Below, piece after piece: positions 17,795 to 25,920 of a stretch of 61,994 nt of DNA (the stretch's first letter is position 1; each line of letters starts with the position of its first letter). Under the pieces are notes generated by a model. It was not told where the DNA came from and made no database searches. It saw nothing but the letters and a program-made list of their open reading frames with translations. The position numbers and the translations under genes are program-made. Location of the stretch: positions 1-61,994 of the IMG/VR virus record IMGVR_UViG_3300012930_000013; one strand, given 5' to 3'. The DNA is from a virus.

Positions 17795-19396
17795 ATGAAT
17801 GAGGACCGCCGGGCTACGATCACGCTGCTGAGCAACACGCGGTGCTCGGTCTCGTTCCGGCACCCCGGGCTCTCCGGCAAGGCTCGGGAGAAGGCGCGCA
17901 AGCGCGTCGTCGGCCTCCTGGACGACGCCCTCGCCATCGAGCAGAAGGGATCGCACTTCATGGCGACCGTCCAGGCAGGGCGGTGGGACGGTCGCCGGCA
18001 CATGTTCCTGAAGGAGGGCTGCACCTTCCCGAAGGGGCTGGTGCCGCGCGTAAAGGACCTGCTGCGCGAGGCGGGCTACCGGGTGATGAAGACCAGAGAC
18101 CGGCGGGCCACCGATCGCCGCGGCGCCGGCGAGGTGGAGGTGTCGGACGACATGCTCGCCGGGATCACGCTGCGCCCCGACCAGCTCGACGTAGTCGTGG
18201 CTGCGCTGGAGAGCGGGTGCGGCCTCCTGCACGTCGCCACCGGAGGAGGCAAGACAGCCATCGCCGCCGCCCTCATCAAGGCGCTGCGGGGCATGCGGTG
18301 CCTGTTCATCGTCCACACCAAGCAGCTGCTGAGGCAGGGGCGCGAGCAGCTGGCGAGGTTCTTGGGGACGATCGAGGAGCACGTCGGCGTCATCGGTGAC
18401 GGCCGGTTCGACCCGAAACACGTTACGGTCGCGACCATGCAGAGCCTCACTCGGGCACGAGGTGACGCTCAGAAGCGCGTCATCGCGAAGTACCTCAAGA
18501 CGGTCGTCTTGCTGTTCTTGGACGAGACCCACCACGCGTCCGCGAAGTCGTTCTACCGGCTCGTGCAGCGCGTCGACGCGCCGTTCCGGTTCGGCCTGTC
18601 CGGCACGCCGTTCGGCCTCGCGGACGGCAAGGGCCTCATGGTCGAGGCCGCCTTCGGCCCGGTGGTCGCGCGCGTGACCAACGCCGAGCTGATCGACCTC
18701 GGCGTCAACGCCCGACCGACCATCCGCATGCTCGAGGTCACCGAGCCGAAGCTCGAGGACGGGCTGTCTTGGCAGGACGTGTACAAGAGCGGGGTCGTGC
18801 TGAACGACGCCAGGAACGCGATGGTCGCCCGCGAGGTCACGGCGTTCGCGCGCAAGAAGTGGCCGACGCTCGTCCTCGTCCGCGAGCTCTGGCACGGCGA
18901 CCGCATCGCCGAGCTCCTGCACGAGGAGATGGTCCCGCACGCGTTCGTCCACGGGCAGATGCCGACCGACGAGGTCGAGCGCCAGAAGGACCGGCTGGTC
19001 GAGGGCAAGATCCTGGTGCTGATCGCGTCGCCGATCTTCGGCGAGGGTGTGGACATCCCGTCTGCACCTGGCTTCCCCGGCATCAAGGCGCTCGTCATCG
19101 CGGACGGCGGGCAGTCGGTCGCGAACGTCTTGCAGAAGCTAGGTCGGAGCTTGCGAAAGAAGCAGGGAGACAACCGGGTCGAGGTGGTCGACTTCGCCGA
19201 CCTGACCCACAAGTGGCTTGCAGTTCATAGTCAAAATAGGCTACAGCTGTACGAAGATGAAGGTTTCAAGGTCATCACTGCCGATTCCGGGAAAGAAGAC
19301 GCCGGTATTCGCTCCAAGAACGTGCGTGACTTGTCTCCAAAGGTTCGCTCCAAACTCGGGACCGCAGAAATTTTGCGTAGATTGTCGCAAGATTGA
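17795..19396 (+). CDS. uvsW: UvsW-like superfamily 2 helicase
   Basis: 533 aa from ATG 17795; the longer upstream frame overlaps the tail gene and crosses the promoter, so it was discarded. SF2 motifs: Walker A ATGGGKT (residues 148-154), DETHH at 243-247 (DExH), SGTP at 269-272, and a C-terminal helicase half with GEGVDIP and QKLGRSLR. Phage UvsW-type enzymes unwind branched DNA and R-loops and link replication to recombination, consistent with UvsX, SSB and SbcCD homologues downstream. The final ~60 residues (from 19230) are AT-rich and encoded by the inserted HNH element, not by the ancestral gene; see the HNH entry. Confidence 0.9.
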   Translation: MNEDRRATITLLSNTRCSVSFRHPGLSGKAREKARKRVVGLLDDALAIEQKGSHFMATVQAGRWDGRRHMFLKEGCTFPKGLVPRVKDLLREAGYRVMKTRDRRATDRRGAGEVEVSDDMLAGITLRPDQLDVVVAALESGCGLLHVATGGGKTAIAAALIKALRGMRCLFIVHTKQLLRQGREQLARFLGTIEEHVGVIGDGRFDPKHVTVATMQSLTRARGDAQKRVIAKYLKTVVLLFLDETHHASAKSFYRLVQRVDAPFRFGLSGTPFGLADGKGLMVEAAFGPVVARVTNAELIDLGVNARPTIRMLEVTEPKLEDGLSWQDVYKSGVVLNDARNAMVAREVTAFARKKWPTLVLVRELWHGDRIAELLHEEMVPHAFVHGQMPTDEVERQKDRLVEGKILVLIASPIFGEGVDIPSAPGFPGIKALVIADGGQSVANVLQKLGRSLRKKQGDNRVEVVDFADLTHKWLAVHSQNRLQLYEDEGFKVITADSGKEDAGIRSKNVRDLSPKVRSKLGTAEILRRLSQD

Positions 19397-19988
19397 ATAT
19401 GGGTTGAAGGGACCAACGGAGTGTTTGGGGTGTGGTTTGATGATCATCGATCGCACTCATCGAGCAAGATACTGTCTTAAATGTAGAAAAGAGCGTACAC
19501 GTCAGTTGAGGAATGAATCATTCGCTCGTGCATATGCTGATCCAAAACGAAAAAAGAAGCTCAAGTATCAGAGCCGTGAATCTCAGCGTCGTTGGATCAA
19601 GGCGCCTGGTAACCGAGAAGATTTACGGGCTCGTGAGCGTGCTCGGCACTTGAATTTGAAACTAGAAGCGATCAAGCGGTTCGGAGGAAGATGCGCATGT
19701 TGCGGTGAAACGCGTTATCAGTTCTTGTCGTTTGATCATGTTGATGGCGACGGTGCACAGCATCGTCGTGAGGCGGGTGGATTTTGGCCCGCGCGTAGCA
19801 GTTCATTTCTTCGTTATCTGAAGAAAAATGACTGGAAGTCGAAGTACAGGATCCGCGTGTTGTGCATGAATTGCCACATCGCGGAAGATCTTTGGGGAGC
19901 CTGCCCACACCGGTTGGAACGCTGCGCGGCAAGTCAAGAGCGGGTCGCGCTGTACGAGTCGGAGGGTTTTGAGGTCGTTGCCGAGTGA
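19229..19988 (+). mobile_element. HNH-containing insertion between duplicated helicase tail sequences
   Basis: The six bases AGTCAA begin both homologous tail copies (19229 and 19932), 703 bases apart. 703 mod 3 is 1, so removing one interval joins the helicase frame to the second tail copy in frame. The element could thus be an HNH insertion that brought its own replacement tail, or an intron-like element that is spliced out. The two tail copies differ at many codons, the first being AT-richer. No ribozyme core could be confirmed by eye. Confidence 0.65.
19257..19988 (+). CDS. HNH homing-type endonuclease inserted at the 3' end of the helicase gene
   Basis: 243 aa from ATG 19257 (an in-frame start at 19218 is possible). 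It overlaps the helicase end in another frame. Two zinc ribbons come first (CVTCLQ...FCVDC, CLGCG...YCLKC). Next is an Arg/Lys-rich linker, then the HNH core CACCGETRYQFLSFDHVDGDG with a closing CMNCH. These enzymes cut DNA at recombinational target sites. GC content is visibly lower than in all neighbours, a sign of transfer. Its last ~18 residues (SQERVALYESEGFEVVAE) are not HNH: they match the helicase tail (SQNRLQLYEDEGFKVI) encoded at 19229-19276. The ancestral helicase end therefore now forms the HNH C-terminus. Confidence 0.85.
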   Translation: MKVSRSSLPIPGKKTPVFAPRTCVTCLQRFAPNSGPQKFCVDCRKIEYGLKGPTECLGCGLMIIDRTHRARYCLKCRKERTRQLRNESFARAYADPKRKKKLKYQSRESQRRWIKAPGNREDLRARERARHLNLKLEAIKRFGGRCACCGETRYQFLSFDHVDGDGAQHRREAGGFWPARSSSFLRYLKKNDWKSKYRIRVLCMNCHIAEDLWGACPHRLERCAASQERVALYESEGFEVVAE

Positions 19989-20008
19989 GTTCCGGCGCAT
20001 CACTCGGT

Positions 20009-20083
20009 TGTGGATAATGCTGTGGATCTTGTGGACAAACCGACGAGCGGAACGCGACCTGCCTCCACTGTAAGTGTGGATGC
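20009..20083 (+). promoter_or_regulatory. Cluster of DnaA-box-like sequences, candidate replication origin
   Basis: TGTGGATAA (20009-20017) is the exact reverse complement of the DnaA box TTATCCACA. TGTGGATCT (20021), TGTGGACAA (20030) and TGTGGATGC (20075) are one- to two-base variants on the same strand. All lie in the 146-base gap between the HNH element and the next gene, at the head of the helicase-primase-polymerase operon. Confidence 0.5.
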
Positions 20084-20098
20084 TGGCATCCCAGCATC
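20079..20098 (+). terminator. 8-bp perfect stem-loop (hairpin), terminator or origin structure
   Basis: GATGCTGG / CATC loop / CCAGCATC forms a perfect 8-bp stem followed by TT. There is no long U-tract, so it may be a weak terminator for the HNH transcript or part of the candidate origin. Confidence 0.4.
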
Positions 20099-20134
20099 TT
20101 GACGTCAGCGCCCAGCGCGCGGTACTGACTCAGT

Positions 20135-20719
20135 GTGCATCGTGCGCCCAAGACACAGATCGGCGGACGGGGTCGCGGGAAGACGAGGAAGGTCGAGGTC
20201 GCCGAAGAGCTCTGCGTCCTCTACCACGAGGCGGTGCGGGCCGAGGTCGCGACCCTGACCAAGGGAGGTCACCGCATGCCGTCGCAGACGCTGGACGACG
20301 TCGACGAGTCGGACCGCAGCTGGTTCTTGAAGGCCGCGGTCGCGTGCCTCGAGCTCGAGGCCGACGCGCGGGAGTTCATCGTGGCGCAGTTCGCGGTCTG
20401 GCGAGCGGCCAGCACCTACTACCAGAAGCTCCTCCTGCCGCAACCGCACCACCTCGGCAAGCTCGGCGCGCGCGTGCGCTACCTGCAGCACAAGGTGGTC
20501 GAGGAGACCCGGAAGTCGAGGGTCGTCACGCTCGACGCTCAGGAGGACCGCAAGCGGTTCTACGTTGAGGAGCGGCAGCTCAAGGGGCTCGCGCGGGAGC
20601 TGCGCCTGGACCAGGCCGACGTCCTGGCCGGCCTGCCGGAACGGTTCTCGCGCGCGTTCCTCGAGCACAAGGGAGCGTGGGCCGTCGTGAAGGACGTCTG
20701 GGAAGAGAGGGCCCGGTGA
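20135..20719 (+). CDS. Unknown replication-operon protein
   Basis: 194 aa, GTG start. It is helical and charged; the N-terminus is basic (GGRGRGKTRKVEVAEEL) and may bind nucleic acid. It is the first gene after the DnaA-box cluster and overlaps the UDG-like gene by GTGA. No family recognised. Its place next to the putative origin makes an origin-binding or loader role possible but unproven. Confidence 0.6.
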   Translation: MHRAPKTQIGGRGRGKTRKVEVAEELCVLYHEAVRAEVATLTKGGHRMPSQTLDDVDESDRSWFLKAAVACLELEADAREFIVAQFAVWRAASTYYQKLLLPQPHHLGKLGARVRYLQHKVVEETRKSRVVTLDAQEDRKRFYVEERQLKGLARELRLDQADVLAGLPERFSRAFLEHKGAWAVVKDVWEERAR

Positions 20720-21288
20720 CCGACCTGGTGCAGGAGGTCGTCGGGCGCGCCCTCACGCAGAGCCGCCTTGCGGCCTGGAACCTCGGCATGCGCCGCTTCG
20801 GGGTGATGGACGACCTGCCGCGTGCGCGCGGCCTGCTCGTCGGCGAGGCGCCTGGCTCGAACACCGACGTGACGATCCCGCTGTTCCCGGAGCCCGGGAA
20901 CAGCGCCGACAGGCTGCTGCGGTACTCCGGCGTGAGCCATGCGGACTGGCTCGGCAAGCTCGTGAAAATCAACCTGTGCGAAGGGTCCTGGTCGGTGCGG
21001 CGCGCTGTGGTCGGTCGTGCCCGCGCGCTCGCCTACCTGCTCGACCGAGAGAACTACTACGGTGGCCAGCCGCTGCGCGTTCTGCTGCTCGGGGTCCGGG
21101 CGGCGCGCGCGTGGTCCTGCTACGGGCCGTTCGGCTACGAGGAGATGGTGTTCGACCGTGGGACGACGCTGCGCGCGGCGTGGATCCCTCACCCGTCCGG
21201 CAGGAACCGCCTCTACAACGAGCGCGCGAACCAGCTGCGCGCCCGCCGCGCGGTGCTCTGGGCGATCGGCGAGAGGGCGACTCCTTGA
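20716..21288 (+). CDS. Uracil-DNA-glycosylase-superfamily protein
   Basis: 190 aa from GTG at the GTGA overlap. UDG-fold signatures are seen in order: LLVGEAPG (motif 1 region), IPLFPEPG, a KINLCEG strand, LRVLLLGVRAARAW, and HPSGRN near the C-terminus, which matches the HPSGxNR motif 2 of family-4-like and related UDGs. No catalytic Asp is evident in GEAPG. The four cysteines that form the iron-sulfur cluster of family 4 are not present. It may remove uracil or act as a phage-adapted binding variant. The next gene overlaps its stop (TTGA). Confidence 0.75.
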   Translation: MTDLVQEVVGRALTQSRLAAWNLGMRRFGVMDDLPRARGLLVGEAPGSNTDVTIPLFPEPGNSADRLLRYSGVSHADWLGKLVKINLCEGSWSVRRAVVGRARALAYLLDRENYYGGQPLRVLLLGVRAARAWSCYGPFGYEEMVFDRGTTLRAAWIPHPSGRNRLYNERANQLRARRAVLWAIGERATP

Positions 21289-21557
21289 GCGTCTACGTCG
21301 ACGCCTCGATCTATGGCTACGGGCGCATGAAGATGTGCCACATGCTCGCTGACACACCCGAGGAGCTCCACGCGATGGCCGCCCGGATCGGCGTAGCGCG
21401 CCGCTGGTTTCAAACGCCACCCAAGGCATCGTTCTGGCACTACGACGTGTGTAAGAGTAAGCGTGCTCTGGCCGTGGCCGCAGGCGCCATCGAGTGTGGT
21501 CGCGAAGCATTCGTCACCGCGCTCAGGCGCATTCGTGAGTCTAAGGTGTTCATGTGA
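21285..21557 (+). CDS. DUF4031 family protein
   Basis: 90 aa, TTG start overlapping the UDG-like stop. It has the family pattern: SVYVD at the start, ADTPEELHAMAARIG, RRWFQTPP, and HYDVCKSKRALAVAAGAIE. DUF4031 proteins are small, common in phages and bacteria, and of unknown function. Overlap with both neighbours (UDG-like, DnaB-type) indicates co-translation with replication proteins. Confidence 0.85.
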   Translation: MSVYVDASIYGYGRMKMCHMLADTPEELHAMAARIGVARRWFQTPPKASFWHYDVCKSKRALAVAAGAIECGREAFVTALRRIRESKVFM

Positions 21558-22876
21558 GCGGCGACGAAGGGGTAGCCCCATCTTGGAAGATCGGTTACTC
21601 GAAAGATTTCGAGAAGCGGATGCTCCGCACGCTGTTCGTGGACCAGGAGTTCGCGACGACTTCCGGCGTGCACCTCGACCACCAGATGTTCTCGACGCCC
21701 GCGTTGCGGTGGCTGGCGCAGAAAGTCGTCGGCTACGCGCGGGACAACGGTTCTGGGATCAGCAAGGACGCGCTGCGGATCGAGCTCGAACGCGACCTCA
21801 AGGTCGGCCGGCTTGTCGCGAAGAACCGCGAGGCGGCCGAGGCGCTGGTCGACACCATCGATCAGACGGTCAAGGACCGAACCTACGTCAAGGGCGAGCT
21901 GTTCAAGTTCATCAAGAATCAGGTCACCGACCGCGCCGTCCGCGCCTGCCTCGACCACCTCGACGCCCAGGACTTCGACGCGATCGACGGCGAGCTCAAG
22001 AAGGTGCTCGACGTCCAGGCGTCGCTCAACGGTGGCCTCGGGCACTTCTTCGTGCGCGACCGCGGTCAGCGCCGCGAACGCCGCAGGAAGTACGAGTACA
22101 ACGGGATCTCAACTGGACTGTTCTTAGATGAGTTCCTGAAACCGAAGGGCACACCGCCGAAGTCTCTTACGACGATAGTCGCCCCGTCAGGGGTCGGAAA
22201 GTCGGGCGTGCTACTATACATGTGTCGTAGTGCTGTTGTTAACAGCCGAGCGCGGTGCTTGTACATCACCACCGAGTTGTCCGAAGAGATAATTTGTGAC
22301 CGTCTCGACGCATCGTTCACCGGCGTGTCGATCAACATGCTCGAGAAGGAACGCAAGAAGGTCAGCGGCAAGGTCCGCAACCTCGGTCTGAAGTACGGGG
22401 AGTTCCTCGTCGTCAAGGAGTTCCCGCCTGCGACGCTCACGCCGAGCGGGCTGCGCGCGTACATCCGGCAGCTGGAGCGCGTCGGGTTCTACCCGAGCTC
22501 GTTCTACGTCGACTCGGCCGACGACATGGTGCCGGACGCCGGGGACCGCGGGCGCGACCGGGACGGGTACGAGGACTACGGCGCGGTCTGGCGTGGCCTG
22601 CGCCGGCTGAGCTACGAGATCTTGGCTCCGGGTCACACCGCGAGCCAGACCCAGCGTGGCGCCCTGAACAAGGAGCACGTCGACTGGGATCAGATCGCCG
22701 ACAGCGCCAAGAAGGTCATGGTCTCCGACGTCGTCGCGATCCTCCAGCAGACCCGGGAGGAGCACAAGCAGGGCGTCGGCAGGTTTTACGTCGGGAAGAA
22801 CCGCTTCGGGACAGCGAAGCGGGAGTGGAAGGTTCGCCTCGACTGGGCGAAGATCGACATCCGCACGATCGGGTGA
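21554..22876 (+). CDS. DnaB-type replicative DNA helicase
   Basis: 440 aa, GTG start overlapping DUF4031. The N-terminal ~170 residues are helical (DnaB-like N-domain). The RecA-like core has Walker A APSGVGKS (residues 210-217), Walker B region FYVDSADDM, and the following strand VAILQQTREEHKQ, then a conserved GKNRFG stretch near the C-terminus. It should unwind the template at the fork as a hexamer and load with the primase encoded two genes downstream. The N-domain sequence is diverged from bacterial DnaB, typical of phage replicative helicases. Confidence 0.88.
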   Translation: MSGDEGVAPSWKIGYSKDFEKRMLRTLFVDQEFATTSGVHLDHQMFSTPALRWLAQKVVGYARDNGSGISKDALRIELERDLKVGRLVAKNREAAEALVDTIDQTVKDRTYVKGELFKFIKNQVTDRAVRACLDHLDAQDFDAIDGELKKVLDVQASLNGGLGHFFVRDRGQRRERRRKYEYNGISTGLFLDEFLKPKGTPPKSLTTIVAPSGVGKSGVLLYMCRSAVVNSRARCLYITTELSEEIICDRLDASFTGVSINMLEKERKKVSGKVRNLGLKYGEFLVVKEFPPATLTPSGLRAYIRQLERVGFYPSSFYVDSADDMVPDAGDRGRDRDGYEDYGAVWRGLRRLSYEILAPGHTASQTQRGALNKEHVDWDQIADSAKKVMVSDVVAILQQTREEHKQGVGRFYVGKNRFGTAKREWKVRLDWAKIDIRTIG

Positions 22877-22890
22877 GGAGCACAAAATAG

Positions 22891-23502
22891 ATGGCACCGA
22901 AGAAGAACAAGTCGACCTCAGGTGAGAGCAACCGTGTGTCGATTTCGCGGGAGGAGCACGAGACGCTCTTATCGCTCTACGACAGCATCGCCCTGGCGAA
23001 GGGAGACAGCGAGCGCGCCAAGCTCCGCTTCCAGGACCTCAGCATCACCTGCGAGGCGCAGGCGCGGCGCCTCCTGGAGCTGGACTCGAGCGCCCGTCAC
23101 CTGGAGCGCATCGCCGGGCTCCAGAAGGTGCTCATCGACCTGCTGCGATCCGAGCACAAGATCGCGTCGATGGAGGACCTCTCCGAGTTCTGGCACAGGT
23201 GGGTCGTCTGCGCGGAGAACCTCGTCAAGGCCAACCCGGACCTGCGGGCCACCATCGCTCAGGCGCAGCCGGAGCTGTTCCGGTCGTGGAGCTTGTGGCT
23301 GAAGGAGGACGGCCGCGCCGTCCACCTGCCCGCCGCGGGTGACACGAGGACGGAGGCTGAGGCCCGAGTACCCGCGTCGCAGGACCAGGTGCAAGACCGC
23401 GCGGTCGACCAGCTCCGCAGCACGAACGCGTCCCAGGCGGCGCGCATCCGGGAGCTCGAGGGTGAGATCGAGGTCTACAAGAAGAGCAAGGGCCTCCGCT
23501 GA
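22891..23502 (+). CDS. Coiled-coil protein between helicase and primase
   Basis: 203 aa. Helical, with a coiled coil at ~30-75 and another at the C-terminus (QAARIRELEGEIEVYKKS). A Trp-rich central segment (FWHRWVV, WSLWL) may be a binding surface. No motif recognised. Lying between DnaB-type helicase and primase, it could be a helicase loader or a bridging protein, by position only. Confidence 0.6.
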   Translation: MAPKKNKSTSGESNRVSISREEHETLLSLYDSIALAKGDSERAKLRFQDLSITCEAQARRLLELDSSARHLERIAGLQKVLIDLLRSEHKIASMEDLSEFWHRWVVCAENLVKANPDLRATIAQAQPELFRSWSLWLKEDGRAVHLPAAGDTRTEAEARVPASQDQVQDRAVDQLRSTNASQAARIRELEGEIEVYKKSKGLR

Positions 23503-23505
23503 GAG

Positions 23506-24624
23506 ATGTCGCTGAACTTCCGAGCCATCGACCGCGCGTTCGACGCTGAGCGCTACGTGCTCGACCTCTGCCCCGACGCTCAGCGCAGCGGCGGTAACCT
23601 GGTGGTCACGTGCCCGCGCTGCGACAAGCCGAAGCTCTCGGTCCTCGTGGTCGACCGCGACGACGTGCGCGCTCCGGCGTGGCGCTGCTTCGCCGCCGAG
23701 TGCAGCGACGCCGGCCGCACGGCGCTGTCGCTGGTCCGCCGGCTCGAGGACTGCGACATGTTCCGCGCCCTGGAGCAGATCGCCCGGTACGCGAAGGGCA
23801 ACCAGCCGATCATCGACCTGCGTAAGCTGGTCGAGGACCGCCTCGCAGGACAGGCCGAGGTCTGGAGCGCCAGCCCGGAGCACATAGCTCTCCCCGACGA
23901 GTTCATCGCCGCGCGCGCCGACCACAGGCGGTCCGACCTGCCGTCGTACTTCCGCGAGCGCGGCATCGGCCCGAAGACGGCGACGCGCTACGGGATCGGG
24001 TGGTGTGAGAGCGGGTACTTCAGGAACCGGATCGTGGTCCCTGTCATGCACGAAGACGAGGTCGCCTTCTTCGTCGCCCGCTACATGAGGGCGATCCCGC
24101 CCATGTGCAGGGCCGACCGCCTGCCGTGCAAGCGGTGCGGAGGGACCGACGAGCACAAGCGCCTGAAGAAGACCCTCTACCCCAAGGGTGCGAAGCCGGG
24201 GCACTTCCTGTACAACTACGAGCGCGCTCGCTACTGCCGGACCATCCGCGTCGTCGAGGGCGTGCTCGACGCGATCCACGTCGGCCGGTCGGCGGTGGCG
24301 ACGTTCGGCACCAGCTTGTCGCAGTACCAGCTGGAGCTCCTGATGCGGACGGCAGCGGAGGAGATCGTGATCATCTGGGACCGCGACCCGGGAGCCGAGC
24401 CCGGCGCGAGCGGGTACGAGAAGGCGCTGGTGCTGGCTGACAGGCTGGCTGACCTCTGGCGCGTGCGCGTCGTCAAGCTGCCGGACGCCCGCGACCCGGA
24501 TGAGCACACCCGGCGAGACCTCATGGAGATGGAGCGGCTGACCCCTGTGCTCGACGCGTCGGGAGCGCGTAGGTCATACGTGCTCGGCAGGCTGGAGACC
24601 AGGATGCGGGTGCGGTCCTCGTAG
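23506..24624 (+). CDS. DnaG-type primase
   Basis: 372 aa. The N-terminal zinc module is CPRC (36-39) with C61-x4-C66. The catalytic TOPRIM part has VVEG (249-252) and the acidic pair in WDRDP (D292, D294). A CKRCGG pair lies in between. Primases lay short RNA primers for lagging-strand synthesis. At 372 aa it is smaller than bacterial DnaG (about 580 aa), with the C-terminal helicase-binding domain replaced by a short tail. Last gene of its transcription unit: a new promoter follows at 24641. Confidence 0.88.
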   Translation: MSLNFRAIDRAFDAERYVLDLCPDAQRSGGNLVVTCPRCDKPKLSVLVVDRDDVRAPAWRCFAAECSDAGRTALSLVRRLEDCDMFRALEQIARYAKGNQPIIDLRKLVEDRLAGQAEVWSASPEHIALPDEFIAARADHRRSDLPSYFRERGIGPKTATRYGIGWCESGYFRNRIVVPVMHEDEVAFFVARYMRAIPPMCRADRLPCKRCGGTDEHKRLKKTLYPKGAKPGHFLYNYERARYCRTIRVVEGVLDAIHVGRSAVATFGTSLSQYQLELLMRTAAEEIVIIWDRDPGAEPGASGYEKALVLADRLADLWRVRVVKLPDARDPDEHTRRDLMEMERLTPVLDASGARRSYVLGRLETRMRVRSS

Positions 24625-24640
24625 GTCACTCAGCATTTCT

Positions 24641-24669
24641 GTTGACATTGTCATCACACACGTTAGAGT
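24641..24669 (+). promoter_or_regulatory. Promoter with operator-like element (site 2 of 7)
   Basis: GTTGAC-ATT-GTCATC; -35 TTGACA and, 16 bases on, TAGAGT (24664-24669). The downstream gene starts at GTG 24705 with a good AGGAG site, so this promoter, unlike sites 1 and 4-7, has a normal leader of about 30 bases. Confidence 0.75.
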
Positions 24670-24704
24670 CCTGGTCCGCGCACCACGGACCGCTAGGAGC
24701 CATC

Positions 24705-25490
24705 GTGAACAAGACCGGAAAGTCCAAGACCAAGTCGAAGTCTAAAGGGAAGCTCTCACCGAAGGCAGAGATCACCACCGCAGAGGCATCCAAGGTGCAG
24801 AAGCCGACCAAGGGCAAGCCAGCGGAGACGATGGATCGTGCCGCGCTGCGATCCATCGTCAGCCAGCTGAAGAGCGCCGGAGGAGACATCAAGGTCTTCA
24901 AGAGCGACACGGACGACGTGTTGCAGCGCCGGGTGAACGACGCGATCCAGGCGCTCCCGTCGGATGAGGTCCTGGCCCGGCTCGAGGCGGTAGACCCGGT
25001 GAAGCTGGTAGCAGTCGCCAAGCGCGACTGCCTCGGGATCTTCGTCGACTTTCGGGACATCTCCTGCGTCAGGTGCCCGGACGCGGTGAAGTGCGCCAGC
25101 ACGTTCATCGCGAACCTGCGCAGCGGTTTCCGAGACCTCCCCGACAGCGTGAGGTCACCGCTGGTAGCCACCAAGGAAGAGGCACCGGAGAAGAAGCCTG
25201 GGATCCTCAAGTATGACCCGAAGGCGCTCGTCTTCGTGCGCGACGTCAAGAACCCGAATCCCAAGGGCGACGAGTACCACGACGCGTTTCAGCGCATCCT
25301 GGACGAGCAGCCGGAGACCATGGTCGAGGTGAAGAAGATCCTGGAAGAGGACTTCGACTTCGACGACGACTCCGACTTCATGAAGTTCATCGCCGCGCTG
25401 CGGGACCCGAAGCAGGGTCTCATCAAACTCGTCACCGACCTCACTGACAAGGATCGAGCTGTGTTGCGCGACGCAGGCTACAGCATCTGA
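24705..25490 (+). CDS. Lys-rich unknown protein upstream of the polymerase
   Basis: 261 aa from GTG 24705, preceded by AGGAG; the frame could start further upstream, but that would cross the promoter. The N-terminus (~45 residues) is a Lys/Ser/Thr-rich tail that may bind nucleic acid. A cysteine trio CVRCPDAVKC preceded by another Cys ten residues earlier could coordinate zinc. The C-terminus is acidic. It heads the unit that includes the acidic repeat protein and DNA polymerase, so an accessory replication role is possible. Function not recognised. Confidence 0.65.
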   Translation: MNKTGKSKTKSKSKGKLSPKAEITTAEASKVQKPTKGKPAETMDRAALRSIVSQLKSAGGDIKVFKSDTDDVLQRRVNDAIQALPSDEVLARLEAVDPVKLVAVAKRDCLGIFVDFRDISCVRCPDAVKCASTFIANLRSGFRDLPDSVRSPLVATKEEAPEKKPGILKYDPKALVFVRDVKNPNPKGDEYHDAFQRILDEQPETMVEVKKILEEDFDFDDDSDFMKFIAALRDPKQGLIKLVTDLTDKDRAVLRDAGYSI

Positions 25491-25528
25491 GTCTCTAACC
25501 AACCTAAACCAGAAGAGAGAGAAGACAC

Positions 25529-25912
25529 ATGGCAAAGAGTCTGTTCGTTGGAACCGTACCGGCGACCATCAGCGTGATCGTGGAGGCGAAGGACGAGGAG
25601 TCGGCGTCCGAGGCGATCAAGGTCGCCGTCCGGGCTGCGCTCGGGTCGACCCTCGGCGTCATCAGCATCATCGGTGAACCCAAGGTCGCGTCGATGCCAA
25701 TCGCCGGCAAGAAGGCGAAGGTCGATGACAAGGAGGAAGAGGACGACGAGGAGGAGGAAGAGGACGACGAGGAGGAGGAAGAGGACGACGAGGAGGAGGA
25801 AGAGGACGACGAGGAGGAGGAAGAGGAGGAGAAACCTGCTCCGAAGAAGACCGACAAGAAGCCGGTCAAGGACGACGGCAAGAAGAAGATCAAGATCAAA
25901 CTGAAAGGATAA
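25529..25912 (+). CDS. Acidic tandem-repeat protein
   Basis: 127 aa, with AGAAGAGAGAGAAG before the ATG. Residues 1-60 form a small beta/alpha domain (TVPATISVIVEAKDEESASE). Then come repeats of DDEEEEE with a total of about 35 consecutive acidic residues, and the end is Lys-rich (KKIKIKLKG). A long acidic stretch on a small domain is typical of DNA mimics or of partners that bind basic DNA-binding proteins. It lies directly before the polymerase gene. Function unknown. Confidence 0.7.
   Translation: MAKSLFVGTVPATISVIVEAKDEESASEAIKVAVRAALGSTLGVISIIGEPKVASMPIAGKKAKVDDKEEEDDEEEEEDDEEEEEDDEEEEEDDEEEEEEEKPAPKKTDKKPVKDDGKKKIKIKLKG
25740..25830 (+). repeat. 21-bp tandem repeat encoding DDEEEEE
   Basis: The unit GACGACGAGGAGGAGGAAGA (plus G) recurs about four times without change inside the acidic repeat gene. 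Such runs are prone to slippage, so copy number may vary between isolates. Confidence 0.85.
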
Positions 25913-25920
25913 CTAAGAAG

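Noticed and set aside
19229-19988. Group I intron in the helicase gene
   Set aside because: Frame offset would allow splicing, but no P/Q/R/S core or convincing ends could be seen by eye, so it is left as an open alternative in the finding.
25740-25830. CRISPR-like array
   Set aside because: The repeats are contiguous 21-bp units with no spacers and lie inside a gene encoding an acidic protein.
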